64,000 nucleotides of DNA from an uncultured Gemmataceae bacterium (GCA_937923405.1 CALDUY010000001.1:62001-126000); one strand, 5' to 3'; shown: positions 35,897 through 45,480, numbered from the stretch's first letter. The notes: a model not told the origin generated them from the letters alone. Numbers and translations are program-made.

Positions 35897-37188
35897 TGGA
35901 CGTGGACAACAAGCGACGAGTTGGTGGAGCGCGAGTCGCTCCTCTGCTGTTGGCCGCTCTCCTGGCTGGGTGCGAAGTCCACTGGCGTCAATTGAACCCG
36001 TTCGAGCCAGCCGTGCCTGAAACCGAGATCGACACCTTCGTGCTGCGTCCCGAAGGGCTAGTGCAAGAAAAGGCCGCCGCCTCGGTGAATGATCGCACGG
36101 CCGCGCTGCTGGCCGCTGGTCGCGATCACTTCCGCCGCGAGGAGTACGACAAGGCCGAGTCATTCTTTGCCCGAGTCGCCGAGAATGAGAAGAACGCTCC
36201 TCCCGCCGTGCAAGAGGGGATGTACTACCAGGCCGAGTGTCTGCGGCTGACGGGCCATTATCCCAAGGCGGCGGATCTTTATTCCGCCCTGTTGGCCAAG
36301 TTCCCCAACTCGTCGTACCGCGAGCAGTGCGTGCAACACATGTTCGACATCGCCAATTACTGGCTCGACGACACCCGTCAGCAGATGCGCGAGGATAAAG
36401 AAGTCAAGGAAGGCAAACGTGCCTTCGTCATGCCGCGTTTCATCAGCACCGAGAAGACCAAACCGTTCCTCGACCGCGAGGGACGAGCCATCGAAAAGCT
36501 GGAACAAGTTCGGCTCAATGACATCAACGGCCCGTTGGCCGACGAGGCGCTGTTCATGTGCGGTGTGATCAAGATGTACCACGAGGACTACCGCGAAGCC
36601 GACCACTACTTCAGCCAGATTCACGCCCGACATCCGGATAGCAAACGTGCGGCCCAGTCGTTGAAACTGGCCATCTTCTGCAAGCACATGTCGACGGGTG
36701 GTTCCGACTACGATGGCCGTAAGACTGCCGAGGCCCGCAAGTTGGTGCAGGTGGCGTTGAATGCCTATCCAGAGCTGGCTTCCGATCCCCAGATGCGCGA
36801 ATGGCTGGAGAATCAGCGCAAGAGCATCGATCTGCAACAGGCCGAGAAGGATTTCAAGATGGCCGAATTTTATCGACGAACCGGACATCCCGGATCGGCT
36901 TACTTCTATTATCAGTTGGTGAGGAACTGCTATCCGAACACGAAGTACGCCCAACTGGCTGAGCAGCGTTGGGAGGAGTTGCGGCATCAAATTGAGCGGG
37001 AACAGGGGACGGCGGACAGTGGCCCCGCCCGACCAGCTCCCAGTGCCGTTACCGTGCCGTATGCCTCGTCGGCGAACATGGTGCCGACGGTGCCCAAGGC
37101 CACTCCCGAGGCAGCGCGGCCAGCCACGTTGCCCGCCCCGGTGCAGCAGACACCCAACGTGCTGCCGGCTCCGAATCCGTCGAACTAA
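35896..37188 (+). CDS. BamD-like TPR lipoprotein
   Basis: This 430-residue protein starts at ATG 35896 within the recO stop (TAATG), with a G-rich stretch just before it. It has a lipoprotein signal (LLLAALLAGC, Cys26) and TPR-like helical hairpins: AAGRDHFRREEYDKAESFFARV (about 75-96), YYQAECLRLTGHYPKAADLYSALLAKFP (about 105-135), a later YREADHYFSQIHARHPDSK, and a last unit AEFYRRTGHPGSAYFYYQLV. This layout resembles BamD/YfiO, which helps insert outer-membrane barrels, but it is longer, with a central insert and a Pro/Ala-rich tail. With BBP7 barrels and LptE next door, an outer-membrane assembly role is likely but not proven. Confidence 0.78.
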   Translation: MDVDNKRRVGGARVAPLLLAALLAGCEVHWRQLNPFEPAVPETEIDTFVLRPEGLVQEKAAASVNDRTAALLAAGRDHFRREEYDKAESFFARVAENEKNAPPAVQEGMYYQAECLRLTGHYPKAADLYSALLAKFPNSSYREQCVQHMFDIANYWLDDTRQQMREDKEVKEGKRAFVMPRFISTEKTKPFLDREGRAIEKLEQVRLNDINGPLADEALFMCGVIKMYHEDYREADHYFSQIHARHPDSKRAAQSLKLAIFCKHMSTGGSDYDGRKTAEARKLVQVALNAYPELASDPQMREWLENQRKSIDLQQAEKDFKMAEFYRRTGHPGSAYFYYQLVRNCYPNTKYAQLAEQRWEELRHQIEREQGTADSGPARPAPSAVTVPYASSANMVPTVPKATPEAARPATLPAPVQQTPNVLPAPNPSN

Positions 37189-37192
37189 TTCG

Positions 37193-37225
37193 CCTCCGCG
37201 GAGGTAACGCCTGCTTCCAGGCGTT
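37193..37225 (+). repeat. Two adjacent palindromes in the bamD-lptE gap
   Basis: A perfect 12-bp palindrome CCTCCGCGGAGG (37193-37204) is followed one base later by the hairpin AACGCCTG-CTTC-CAGGCGTT (37206-37225). Both lie in the 65-bp gap before the LptE-like start. They may form an mRNA processing or attenuation element, or be remains of a dispersed repeat. Confidence 0.5.
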
Positions 37226-37253
37226 GCCTTCGTGGGGGTTCGAGGGCTTTGTC

Positions 37254-37964
37254 ATGAACCGCCTGTGGTACCTACTGGTGCTGGGGTGCGCGGCCTCGCT
37301 GCCGTCCTGTGCCACCTGGGACGGCCATTTCGACATCCTGGGCTATTCGACCCGCCCCAACTACGATACCCGCTACCGAACCATTCGCGTCCCCATCTGC
37401 CGCAACCGCACCTACATGACCGTCACTCCGGTGCCCGGCCTGGAAATGGATCTGCAACGCGCCTTGGTTCGCGAGATTCAGCAAAAGACTCCCTACAAGG
37501 TCCGACAAGACGATGCCGATACCGAGTTGCTGGTCACCATCGTCAACTTCCAAAAGAACCTGCTCAACTACACGCAGTTCAACACTGTGCGCGAAGCTGA
37601 AACAGTCCTGACCGTCGAGTTTCTCTGGCGAGACCTGCGCACAGGAGAGATCCTGACCAAGACGGCACGGCGGTTCGGCGAACCGCTCGATCCCGAACCA
37701 CGCGAGGCGTTGTTAGCGACGGCGGACTCGTTGTTGCCGCAAGGGAGCAAGCCGATTCTTGGGCCGGCGACGCCGACCGGTCCGTTGCCCGCCGAGGAGG
37801 AGGCGATTCTGGATCCGGCGACGAAAAAGAAAGCCGTGCCCATCGTGATGCGATCGATTGGCCACTTCCGACCTGAGCTGGGCGAATCGATCACCACTGC
37901 CATGCAGAGGAACATCGATCGCATGGCGGTGCAGATTGTCTCGGCATTAGAACAAGGCTGGTAA
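37254..37964 (+). CDS. LptE-like lipopolysaccharide-assembly lipoprotein
   Basis: This 236-residue protein has a lipoprotein signal peptide ending in LPSC (Cys19) and an alpha/beta domain with the LptE pattern: YDTRYRTIRVPICRNRTYM, then LEMDLQRALVREIQQKTPYKV, then DTELLVTIVNFQKNLLNYTQ and VLTVEFLWRDLRTGEILT. LptE plugs the LptD barrel for LPS export. The presence of waaA in the window supports Kdo-containing LPS. I use ATG 37254 (GAGGG about 8 nt upstream). It sits 3 bp ahead of folP. Confidence 0.8.
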   Translation: MNRLWYLLVLGCAASLPSCATWDGHFDILGYSTRPNYDTRYRTIRVPICRNRTYMTVTPVPGLEMDLQRALVREIQQKTPYKVRQDDADTELLVTIVNFQKNLLNYTQFNTVREAETVLTVEFLWRDLRTGEILTKTARRFGEPLDPEPREALLATADSLLPQGSKPILGPATPTGPLPAEEEAILDPATKKKAVPIVMRSIGHFRPELGESITTAMQRNIDRMAVQIVSALEQGW

Positions 37965-37967
37965 ACC

Positions 37968-38816
37968 ATGAATCGGATCTGGAAACTCCGCGATCGCATC
38001 TTGACACCAGGCAAACCGGTTCTGGTAATGGGCATCGTGAACGTCACGCCGGACAGTTTTTCCGATGGCGGTCGGTTTTACGACCGCGACGCAGCGGTGG
38101 CACATGCTTTGGAGTTGGTGCGGCAAGGCGCGAACCTGCTGGATATCGGCGGGGAATCATCACGGCCCGGCTCACAGCCGATTTCCGCCGAAGAGGAACT
38201 GGCTCGTGTTTTGCCCGTGGTAGAGCAGCTAGTCCAACTGACCGAGGTGCCATTGTCCATCGACACCACCAAGGCGGTTGTCGCCGACCGCGCTCTCGCC
38301 GCCGGGGCCAGAATCATTAACGACATCACAGCTCTAACGGGCGATAGGGACATGCCCGAAGTGGTTCGCAGCCATCGCCCTGGGGTGATTCTGATGCACA
38401 TGCAGGGAACCCCTGCCACGATGCAGGACAACCCCACTTATCAGGATGTCGTCGCCGAGGTGCGAAACTTTCTCCAGACGAGGTTGCAGACGTTGACCAA
38501 ACTGGGTATAGCGGAGACGCAGTTCGTGTTCGACCCGGGCATCGGCTTCGGCAAGACCCTTGAACACAATCTGCGGCTACTGGCTCGTCTAGAGGAGTTG
38601 GCGAATCTCGGTCGGCCTGTTTGTCTAGGAGTTTCTCGCAAAGGGATGTTCGGCAAGCTGCTGGGACGCGAAGTGAACCAGCGTTTAGCGGGTTCGTTGG
38701 CTGTCGCCTGTCATGCGATGGCGCACGACACGGCGCAGATCCTGCGCGTGCATGAAGTGGCTCCGACGCGGGATGCCGTTTTGATGTTCCAGGCGCTCGC
38801 CGCCGCTGGGCTATGA
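37968..38816 (+). CDS. folP: Dihydropteroate synthase
   Basis: FolP condenses p-aminobenzoate with 6-hydroxymethyl-dihydropterin pyrophosphate in folate synthesis. At 282 residues it is of typical length. Signatures are MGIVNVTPDSFSDGG (first conserved block, pterin/pABA binding), GANLLDIGGESSRPG, and FDPGIGFGKTLEHNL. It starts 3 bp after the LptE-like stop, and the cdaA ribosome site GAGGAG overlaps its stop, so the genes are packed for coupled translation. Confidence 0.95.
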   Translation: MNRIWKLRDRILTPGKPVLVMGIVNVTPDSFSDGGRFYDRDAAVAHALELVRQGANLLDIGGESSRPGSQPISAEEELARVLPVVEQLVQLTEVPLSIDTTKAVVADRALAAGARIINDITALTGDRDMPEVVRSHRPGVILMHMQGTPATMQDNPTYQDVVAEVRNFLQTRLQTLTKLGIAETQFVFDPGIGFGKTLEHNLRLLARLEELANLGRPVCLGVSRKGMFGKLLGREVNQRLAGSLAVACHAMAHDTAQILRVHEVAPTRDAVLMFQALAAAGL

Positions 38817-38825
38817 GGAGACCGC

Positions 38826-39662
38826 GTGTTGTTCGACCGCTTGACACACCTGTTCGACTCGGCGACGACGCGAGACTACGTCGAGATCTTCATTCTCGCG
38901 GTGGCCCTGTTTTTGTTGCTGCGTTTGCTGGGCAAAACGCGCGGCGCGGGGTTGGTGCGCGGCCTGGGCCTGATCGTGCTGGGCATCTTCCTGGTCGCTC
39001 AAGTGGTGATTGCCAGCTTCGACCTCAAAGTGTTGGGACGAGTACTGGATTACTTACTGACGACGGCGACGCTGGGATTGCTAGTCATCTTTCATCCCGA
39101 GATGCGTCGCGGTCTGATGCTTCTAGGACAATATCGCTATCTAAAGTATTTTGTGCAAAGTGAGGAGTACCCTGTCGCGGAGAAGCTCGCCGATGCGGCG
39201 ACGGCGATGTCGCGCGAATGCGTGGGGGCGCTCATCGTCATCGAACGCGAGGCCAGCGTGGCCCAGTACATCGAGACTGGGGTGCGACTGGATGCGTGCG
39301 TGTCGGCGAGTCTTCTCCGGGCAATTTTCTGTAAACGCAGTCCGCTGCACGACGGCGCGGTCATCCTCAGTGGCGGGCGCATCGCCGCCGCCGCCTGCCA
39401 GTTGCCTTTGGGCTTGCCTCCGGAGAACTCCAGCGTCCACATGGGGATGCGGCATCGCTCCGCTTTGTGCATGAGCGAGGAGACCGACGCAGTGTTGCTC
39501 GTCGTCAGCGAGGAGTCGGGTCGGGTCTCGCTGGCGGTGAACGGCAAACTCGAAACTGTGCCACTAGACTCGCTAGTGCAACGCTTGCGTGTGGTTTTGA
39601 GTACGCGCCATCAACCGTCTCCCCCGACGACCGACACGGCCTCGGGCCGTTCCGCGGCTTGA
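38826..39662 (+). CDS. cdaA: Diadenylate cyclase CdaA
   Basis: This 278-residue protein starts at GTG 38826. It has three membrane helices (about 17-35, 43-65, 72-92) and a DAC domain (about 100-260) with the catalytic LHDGAVI and RHRSALCMSEETDA motifs (DGA and RHR). It synthesises cyclic-di-AMP from two ATP molecules. RHRSALCMSEETDA differs slightly from the usual RHRAALG-S-E-x-TDA. The YbbR-domain gene follows after 27 bp, the same pairing as cdaA-cdaR in Firmicutes, although glmM is not here. Confidence 0.93.
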   Translation: MLFDRLTHLFDSATTRDYVEIFILAVALFLLLRLLGKTRGAGLVRGLGLIVLGIFLVAQVVIASFDLKVLGRVLDYLLTTATLGLLVIFHPEMRRGLMLLGQYRYLKYFVQSEEYPVAEKLADAATAMSRECVGALIVIEREASVAQYIETGVRLDACVSASLLRAIFCKRSPLHDGAVILSGGRIAAAACQLPLGLPPENSSVHMGMRHRSALCMSEETDAVLLVVSEESGRVSLAVNGKLETVPLDSLVQRLRVVLSTRHQPSPPTTDTASGRSAA

Positions 39663-39689
39663 TCTCCCATCCATCTACCGGGGCTTGCT

Positions 39690-40715
39690 ATGATCGATCG
39701 AATGCTCTCACTGGTGATGGCTGTTTGTCTGGCGCTTCTGATCTGGCTGTATGCTCGCAGTCGCGAACAAGAGATGCTGGACAACGAACCCGTGCCGGTC
39801 GAGGTGGTGGTCGCGCTGCATCAAGCGGATCACTACTCTTTGGAACTGACTGGCTCGCGTCAGGTGACCGTCTCGTTCAGCGGTCCGGCCCAGCGGCTCC
39901 GTGAGCTACGCATGATGCTGCACCGCAAAGAACTGACCATCACCAAGACCATCACCGTGCCGGATGAACGTCTCGGAGAGAGCCGCTTCAGCGATGTGGT
40001 GGTGATCGAGGCGTCGGACATCAAAGCTCCGCAGGGAATCACCCCGATCATCCTCGAAGGCCGTAATCGAGTGCCGTTCACGCTGCATCGAGTGGTCGAA
40101 CGTCGTCTGCCGGTCCGCTTCGATAACATCCGCGATGCACCTGCCGGCGCGGTGGTGCTGGAGCCAAGTACGGTGCTAGTGCGCGGTCCGCAAGAGGTGC
40201 TGGATCGGGTGCAGTCGATTCCGACACAACCTTCGGAACTGCCGTCCCGACCGCTACACGCTCCGCCGAACGTCACCGCCATCGGTCGCGTGCCCATGGT
40301 CGAGGAACTCGAAGGCCGCCCCGTGAAAGTAACCCCGCCACAAGTCATCGTCCGCGTGCCGGGGCAGGCTCGCAAAACTTACGAACTGACCGACGTGCAG
40401 GTACAGTTTCTCTGTCCGCCAAACTTCCATCTGCGACCAAAATTCATCGATGAACGCTCGGGCAAAGTCACACTGAAACTATTAGGGCCGGTGACCGATG
40501 AACTGCCTAAGGTACAAGCGTTCATTGATCTGAGTAAAGGAAAATTTGTCTCTGGACTGAACCACGAGCCGCTCCAGATACAATTACCCAGAGACTTTCA
40601 GTTGGCTCAGGATCCGCCGCGAGTCATTGCCTTTGAACTACTACCGGCGGATTTCTTGCCCGACAGTTTGGGAATGCCTAGCATTCCGTCGTCGACCCCG
40701 CCTGTTCGCGAGTGA
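39690..40715 (+). CDS. YbbR-domain protein (CdaR-like)
   Basis: This 341-residue protein has an N-terminal membrane helix (about 6-22, LVMAVCLALLIWLYA) and repeated YbbR-type beta domains outside the membrane, e.g. LELTGSRQVTVSFSGPAQRL, AVVLEPSTVLVRGPQEVLDRV and VKVTPPQVIVRVPG. In Firmicutes, CdaR regulates the membrane cyclase CdaA by direct contact; the same gene order supports that role here. About three repeats are visible. proA follows after 6 bp. Confidence 0.85.
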   Translation: MIDRMLSLVMAVCLALLIWLYARSREQEMLDNEPVPVEVVVALHQADHYSLELTGSRQVTVSFSGPAQRLRELRMMLHRKELTITKTITVPDERLGESRFSDVVVIEASDIKAPQGITPIILEGRNRVPFTLHRVVERRLPVRFDNIRDAPAGAVVLEPSTVLVRGPQEVLDRVQSIPTQPSELPSRPLHAPPNVTAIGRVPMVEELEGRPVKVTPPQVIVRVPGQARKTYELTDVQVQFLCPPNFHLRPKFIDERSGKVTLKLLGPVTDELPKVQAFIDLSKGKFVSGLNHEPLQIQLPRDFQLAQDPPRVIAFELLPADFLPDSLGMPSIPSSTPPVRE

Positions 40716-40721
40716 GAAGCG

Positions 40722-41987
40722 ATGTCTGCCGAGTTATCCGTCGGTTGCCGAGAGTTGGCCCAGCGAGCACGAGTTGCTTCCCGAAGTCTGGCACGGCTAA
40801 CGAGAGCAGCGAAAGACCGGTGGTTACATCGGCTAGCTGATCGCCTCGGTCAGCCTAACGAGTTGCTGCTGCGAGCCAACGAGCAGGACGTGGCCGAGGC
40901 GGCGACCCACGGCTTGACGGCGGCTCAGGTGGATCGTTTGCGGCTGACTCCGGCTAGGCTACGCGACGCGGCTCAGGGACTACGCGAGGTGGCGGCATTG
41001 CCCGATCCCGTGGGGCAAGTGCTAGGCGGTGGGATCCGGCCTAACGGATTAGAGGTCCGTAAAGTCGCCGTGCCTCTCGGTGTGGTGTTGTTCATCTACG
41101 AGTCTCGACCGAACGTCACCCTTGATGCAGCTGCACTGTGCGTCAAGAGCGGCAACGCAGTCATCCTGCGGGGTGGTAAGGAAGCTCTCGCTTCCAACCG
41201 AGCTTTGCACCAGTTGCTCGTTGAGGAACTGCAGGCCGAGGGCTTGCCCGCCGACGCCGTCCAACTCGTCACCGATCCAGACCGGGCCGCGGTGGGCTAT
41301 CTGCTACAACTCGACGAGTTTATCGACGTGGTCATTCCGCGCGGCGGTGAACAACTGATCCGACGGGTCGCGCGGGAAGCGCGGATGCCGGTCTTGAAGC
41401 ACTACCAGGGAATCTGTCACGTCTACGTCGATCGTGCCGCCGATTTGCCTCGTGCCGAACGCATTGTGCTCAACGCCAAGTGCCAGCGTCCGGGAGTTTG
41501 CAACGCGATGGAGTGTTTGCTCGTCGACGCGGCTATTGCTGAGCTATTCTTACCACAGGTGGCTCGCTCGCTGCACGGACGCGGGGTCGAGCTGCGTGGC
41601 TGCGAACGCACCTGTCAACTCGTTGGGGAAGCGCGGCCAGCCACACCGCAAGACTTCAACACGGAGTTTCTCGATCTGATACTGGCAATTCGGGTAGTGG
41701 CAGGGCTGGACGAGGCCCTCGACCACATCGCCCAGCATGGATCGAAGCACACGGAGGCGATCGTCACCAACGACCTGAATACCGCGCGACGCTTTACTCA
41801 GGAGGTCGATGCCGCCACTGTGTTAGTGAACGCGAGTACCCGGTTCAATGATGGCTATGAGCTAGGCCTTGGCGCGGAAATCGGAATTAGCACCGACAAA
41901 TTCCATGCCCGTGGTCCTTGTGGTTTGTTAGAATTGACGAGTTACAAGTACGTCGTCTATGGTGACGGACAGGTGCGAGGCGAGTGA
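40722..41987 (+). CDS. proA: Glutamate-5-semialdehyde dehydrogenase
   Basis: ProA reduces gamma-glutamyl phosphate to the semialdehyde, the second proline step. At 421 residues it matches the family. Visible motifs are [36 protein letters not shown] (NADPH-binding region), [15 protein letters not shown] and the catalytic-cysteine region [16 protein letters not shown]. It is separated from proB by 38 kb and follows the cdaA-ybbR pair after 6 bp. Confidence 0.95.
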   Translation: MSAELSVGCRELAQRARVASRSLARLTRAAKDRWLHRLADRLGQPNELLLRANEQDVAEAATHGLTAAQVDRLRLTPARLRDAAQGLREVAALPDPVGQVLGGGIRPNGLEVRKVAVPLGVVLFIYESRPNVTLDAAALCVKSGNAVILRGGKEALASNRALHQLLVEELQAEGLPADAVQLVTDPDRAAVGYLLQLDEFIDVVIPRGGEQLIRRVAREARMPVLKHYQGICHVYVDRAADLPRAERIVLNAKCQRPGVCNAMECLLVDAAIAELFLPQVARSLHGRGVELRGCERTCQLVGEARPATPQDFNTEFLDLILAIRVVAGLDEALDHIAQHGSKHTEAIVTNDLNTARRFTQEVDAATVLVNASTRFNDGYELGLGAEIGISTDKFHARGPCGLLELTSYKYVVYGDGQVRGE

Positions 41988-42029
41988 CGCGCACAGTCTC
42001 CCTGGCTGAAGGGGAGTGGATTCAACGAC

Positions 42030-43604
42030 ATGCTGCACCCCTTGATCGTACTCATTTTGTTACTCTTGTTCGTAGTGCCCGCGCTACTGTTACTGGCGCG
42101 TCGGCATCGGCAACAGCAACTGCGCGAGGAGTTGTCGCCGATCACGCGGCAACATATTGATCTCTTTCAAGGCGGCCAACTCAACGAAGCGGCGGTGGAG
42201 TCGGCCAAAGCTCGCTTTCGCGAGTTATTGGAGCGCGGAGAGGTTGCCGCTGTCGAGAACAGTCTGCGGGCTGGAGTTCAGTACGTCGTCCAGGTACGGG
42301 CACTGACCGAACTGGGGACCGAGGACGCTGGACGCATTCTCGAACGGCAGCTGCAACGTCGACTCACCGAGGACCAAATTGAACAGGCTTGGTACTGGAT
42401 CGACTTGGCCAACGGTCTGCGCATGCTGAATCGCCCGCAGAGTTTGCCCCATCTGCTACGAACCGCCGACCAAGCCAGCGACCTGCCGTTAGGGCACTTC
42501 CTGGCCGCCGAAACCATTTGCTTTTTAGGCTTCTCCGGCTATCTCCGCCAGCCGCACACTGCGTTGGGCCGTTCCGCTTTGCGTGTCTTGCTGCGTGCCA
42601 TCGAAGGGTTACGCTTCGGAGTGCCGGCCAATCTGGTCTCGGAAGCGCGACTGGGCGAACTGGTCGAAACGCTGTGGGACAGTCGCGGCGGCGAGATCGA
42701 TCCCTTGGTGACACGCGTCTTCAACGAAGCCATGCGTTTTCTCCGGCGCTCTCCACACCTGGGAGCCTCGCTGGGGGGCGAACTGTCCGATCAGGAAACC
42801 TTCGATTGGCAAGTATCGCGGCTGTCGGCCTTGGAACCCTCTCTGAGCGATTATCTTTACGAGGCCCCCGAACTATTAGTCGACCGACTTCGCTACGCCA
42901 ATATCGACCAACAGAAAGAGATTCTCGAAACGCTGATCGATCTTCGTGCTTCTGGGGGCGATGCCGCTTTGAAATTGGCCATGACGCCAAACCATCCACT
43001 TGCGGAACTGGCGCTGCAGGCCGTTACCTGGTCGACCAATCCGCGTGCAGGCCTGATGATCCGCGATCGGATTCTACAGTCGGTGGCCATGTTGCCTCGC
43101 GCTCAGAAACGCCCGCGGTCGACTCCGCCGCGCCGACCGTCGATTCCAGCGGAGGTGCCGTACGCCGCCTTGTTGCGAGCGTTGCGCGGCCATCCCTCTC
43201 CGCAGACCGAGGCGATCCTCCTACTAGCTGCTCGTGACTGGGATCCGACCTATCGAGCCGCCGCTATCAGCAGCTTAGGTTGGTGGGAGCCGATTGCGCC
43301 CGGCGACGTCTTGCCGCGCTTGCAAGAGGCTCGCCGCGATTCTAATACTGAGGTCCGTCAAGCGGCTCGGGCCGCACTGGCTCGACTAGGGGAACGACAA
43401 GCCTTGTTGTGGTTCCGCCAGACCCTAACGAGCGAAGACCCGCAGAAGGTCTTCGAGGCTATTCAAACCATCGCTGCAGAAGGATTGACTCTGCTCTGGC
43501 CCGATCTGGATCGACTAGCTGATTCGGAAAACTCCGACATCGCTCACCATGCTCGCGAGGCGCTGGAACGGATGGGAGAAGAGTTAGAGACGGGTCGCAA
43601 GTAG
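42030..43604 (+). CDS. Membrane-anchored HEAT-repeat-like protein
   Basis: This 524-residue protein has a single N-terminal membrane helix (about 5-24) with a basic RRHRQQQ stop-transfer, so the rest is probably cytoplasmic. The remainder is all-helical. HEAT-like pairs are clearest in the C-terminal half: WDPTYRAAAISSLGWWEP, NTEVRQAARAALARLGE and DIAHHAREALERMG. A scaffold role is inferred. It lies 42 bp after proA and precedes a hairpin terminator. Confidence 0.75.
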   Translation: MLHPLIVLILLLLFVVPALLLLARRHRQQQLREELSPITRQHIDLFQGGQLNEAAVESAKARFRELLERGEVAAVENSLRAGVQYVVQVRALTELGTEDAGRILERQLQRRLTEDQIEQAWYWIDLANGLRMLNRPQSLPHLLRTADQASDLPLGHFLAAETICFLGFSGYLRQPHTALGRSALRVLLRAIEGLRFGVPANLVSEARLGELVETLWDSRGGEIDPLVTRVFNEAMRFLRRSPHLGASLGGELSDQETFDWQVSRLSALEPSLSDYLYEAPELLVDRLRYANIDQQKEILETLIDLRASGGDAALKLAMTPNHPLAELALQAVTWSTNPRAGLMIRDRILQSVAMLPRAQKRPRSTPPRRPSIPAEVPYAALLRALRGHPSPQTEAILLLAARDWDPTYRAAAISSLGWWEPIAPGDVLPRLQEARRDSNTEVRQAARAALARLGERQALLWFRQTLTSEDPQKVFEAIQTIAAEGLTLLWPDLDRLADSENSDIAHHAREALERMGEELETGRK

Positions 43605-43623
43605 CCTCAGGGAAAGAATTTTA

Positions 43624-43675
43624 CCCCAGCGACAGGGACTTTCCTCCATCAAAGGGAGGGTACCGGTCGCTGGGG
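43624..43675 (+). terminator. Hairpin terminator after the membrane HEAT gene
   Basis: Perfect 10-bp arms CCCCAGCGAC (43624-43633) and GTCGCTGGGG (43666-43675) enclose an inner CCTCC/GGAGG pair. It lies between two convergent genes; there is no long U tract, so it may be a bidirectional or Rho-assisted site. Confidence 0.6.
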
Positions 43676-43724
43676 CGGAGGCGTCGAGGAAAACCACTAT
43701 TCGCCCTGTGAGCAAGCAGCGAGA

Positions 43725-44186
43725 TCAATCCACCTCGAAGGTGAATTCGTTGGCTTCCCCTTGTTTGACCGAAACCTTGAAGGCGGGCTTCGAGGGATCG
43801 CTGTAGCGTGGATTCAGCATTGACACTCCGCCGCCTCCTCCTTCACCAAAGGCGAACTTCGACTCCTTGGTTTTACTGCGCCAGTCGATGGTGACGTTGT
43901 AGTCGCCAGCTGGGGCACCATCGCCTTCCTGATAGGTGGTCAAAGTGAACGATCCATCCTCGCCGACTTTGCCGAACGGTTTGCCGCCGATCTCTTTTTC
44001 CCGATCGACGCTAGCGGGATGGAACACGACCAACGCGCCGACAGGAGGCGTGGTCTTGCGATACATTACCTTGCCCTTGACAGGAATGGCTGGCGGCTTG
44101 CGGTTGCCCGCGCAGCCGCTCACTCCCAAACAAACGATGGCGAGAACTAGCCCCAGCCGAGGCAGAAATTTGCAGAGTTTACACAT
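43725..44186 (-). CDS. Small lipoprotein with transthyretin/carboxypeptidase-regulatory-like domain
   Basis: This 153-residue protein has a lipoprotein signal (GVSGC, Cys25) and one beta-sandwich domain: IPVKGKVMYRKTTPPVGALVVFHPA, then GKVGEDGSFTLTTYQ and APAGDYNVTIDW. This is the planctomycete lipoprotein type often found beside DUF1559 genes. ATG 44186 has AAGGAG 9 nt upstream; the upstream TTG (44192) has no better site. It lies 21 bp downstream of the broken DUF1559 gene and may be expressed from its promoter. Confidence 0.82.
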   Translation of the reverse strand: MCKLCKFLPRLGLVLAIVCLGVSGCAGNRKPPAIPVKGKVMYRKTTPPVGALVVFHPASVDREKEIGGKPFGKVGEDGSFTLTTYQEGDGAPAGDYNVTIDWRSKTKESKFAFGEGGGGGVSMLNPRYSDPSKPAFKVSVKQGEANEFTFEVD

Positions 44187-44207
44187 CGACAAAATCTCCT
44201 TCTTGGC

Positions 44208-45267
44208 TCAGTCAGTGCTGGGACTGACTTCGGCGGGTGTCAAACCGCCGCCCTGGGCCGTGATCAACGCGGCATAGGTCTGCGGGCTGATCGACTCGCG
44301 GACGAAGCGAACCGAGCCGTCGGTGAAGACGTGCATCGCTCCGCCGCTATGGAAGGAGTAGGTCTCATTGTCATTGTGACAGTTGATTACGCAATTGCCT
44401 GGTACACCTGGGTTGGTTTTGGAGATAGCTCCGTCGAGGCCATATTCATTATCATGATGCCCCCAACCGGCATCGCGTAGGGTACGCGAGCCATCAATCC
44501 GACCCCCAATCCAGTAGCTCGGTCGACCTGCATCCTCGGCAAGCAAAATCGTGTTGCTGGTGCCATCCGTGATTCCCGTGATTTTGAATGGTTCCGAGTT
44601 AGGCATCCCTAATAACGGTCGAATCCCCGGTCCGCGAAGCTGAGGTCGCATGGCACTGAACAGGTTCGTCTGATTGACGGTTGCGGGATAGCCAAAGAAA
44701 GTGATCGATCCGTTGTTAATGGAACTGCAGGGAGCGTAGTCAGTTACAGCCTGATTCTGGAAGGGAAAGCTCGCGCCAAAGCTGAAAGTACCGCTCGAGC
44801 GCCGCTCGATACCACCCGGAGCCGAGGGGCAAATGAACGTCTTGACCGGAGCCTGCAAAACTAATTGATTATTCGGCGTGTTGGGCACAAGACTTGGAGA
44901 TGACAACCAGGGAAAGTCCATGTTGTACTGCTTGAACAGGTTTTCCTGTTCGATGTAGGGCAAGAAGTTAATCGCTCAAGAGTGTACAATGCCCGGATAG
45001 GGGAAGCCTGGCTGCCCTGGCGAACCTGGGGCCGAGCCAAGATTTACCATTACACTAGGAGGTAAATGTCCAGTAGTGCTCTCAAAGTTCATAGCCGCCA
45101 GTCCGAGCTGCTTGAGATTGTTCGAGCAACTCATCCTCGCTGCCGCTTCGCGCACCTTCTGAACTGCTGGTAACAACAGTCCAATCAAAATGGCAATGAT
45201 GGCAATTACGACGAGTAGTTCAATAAATAAGAGTGAACGCTTTCCGACAAATCGATCTTTGATTCAT
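44208..45267 (-). pseudogene. DUF1559 prepilin-type gene with frameshift and nonsense lesions
   Basis: ATG 45267 (GGAGG 8 nt upstream) starts [14 protein letters not shown], the beginning of a prepilin leader, but a 4-bp tandem duplication (AATAAATA, 45222-45229) shifts the frame and brings an immediate stop. Removing the extra 4 bp restores [18 protein letters not shown] and the rest of a DUF1559 protein. A second lesion is a TGA at 44978-44976 in PYPGIVHS-stop-AINFLPYIEQEN, where the family usually has HSW; TGG to TGA explains it. The C-terminal part (IEQENLF..., then MHVFTDGSVRFV) is otherwise intact. Compare the complete paralog at 13633-14598. Confidence 0.85.
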
Positions 45268-45480
45268 GAGGAGATCCTCCAGAAGATGAAAGAAATTACG
45301 TTCGGGTTTTATCTCCTTGAATACATCACCAGTCACCGGCTTTTTCCCAACCCAACTAGAGAGAAGTCTAAACATTGAAAGACATGCTGACATCGACTAC
45401 TCGTAAAAGTTCCAAAAGTTTCACGAGCTAATCAAAAAATCTAAAACTGTTGGTTGCGCAGCGGTTCGTAAGCGGTCTGC

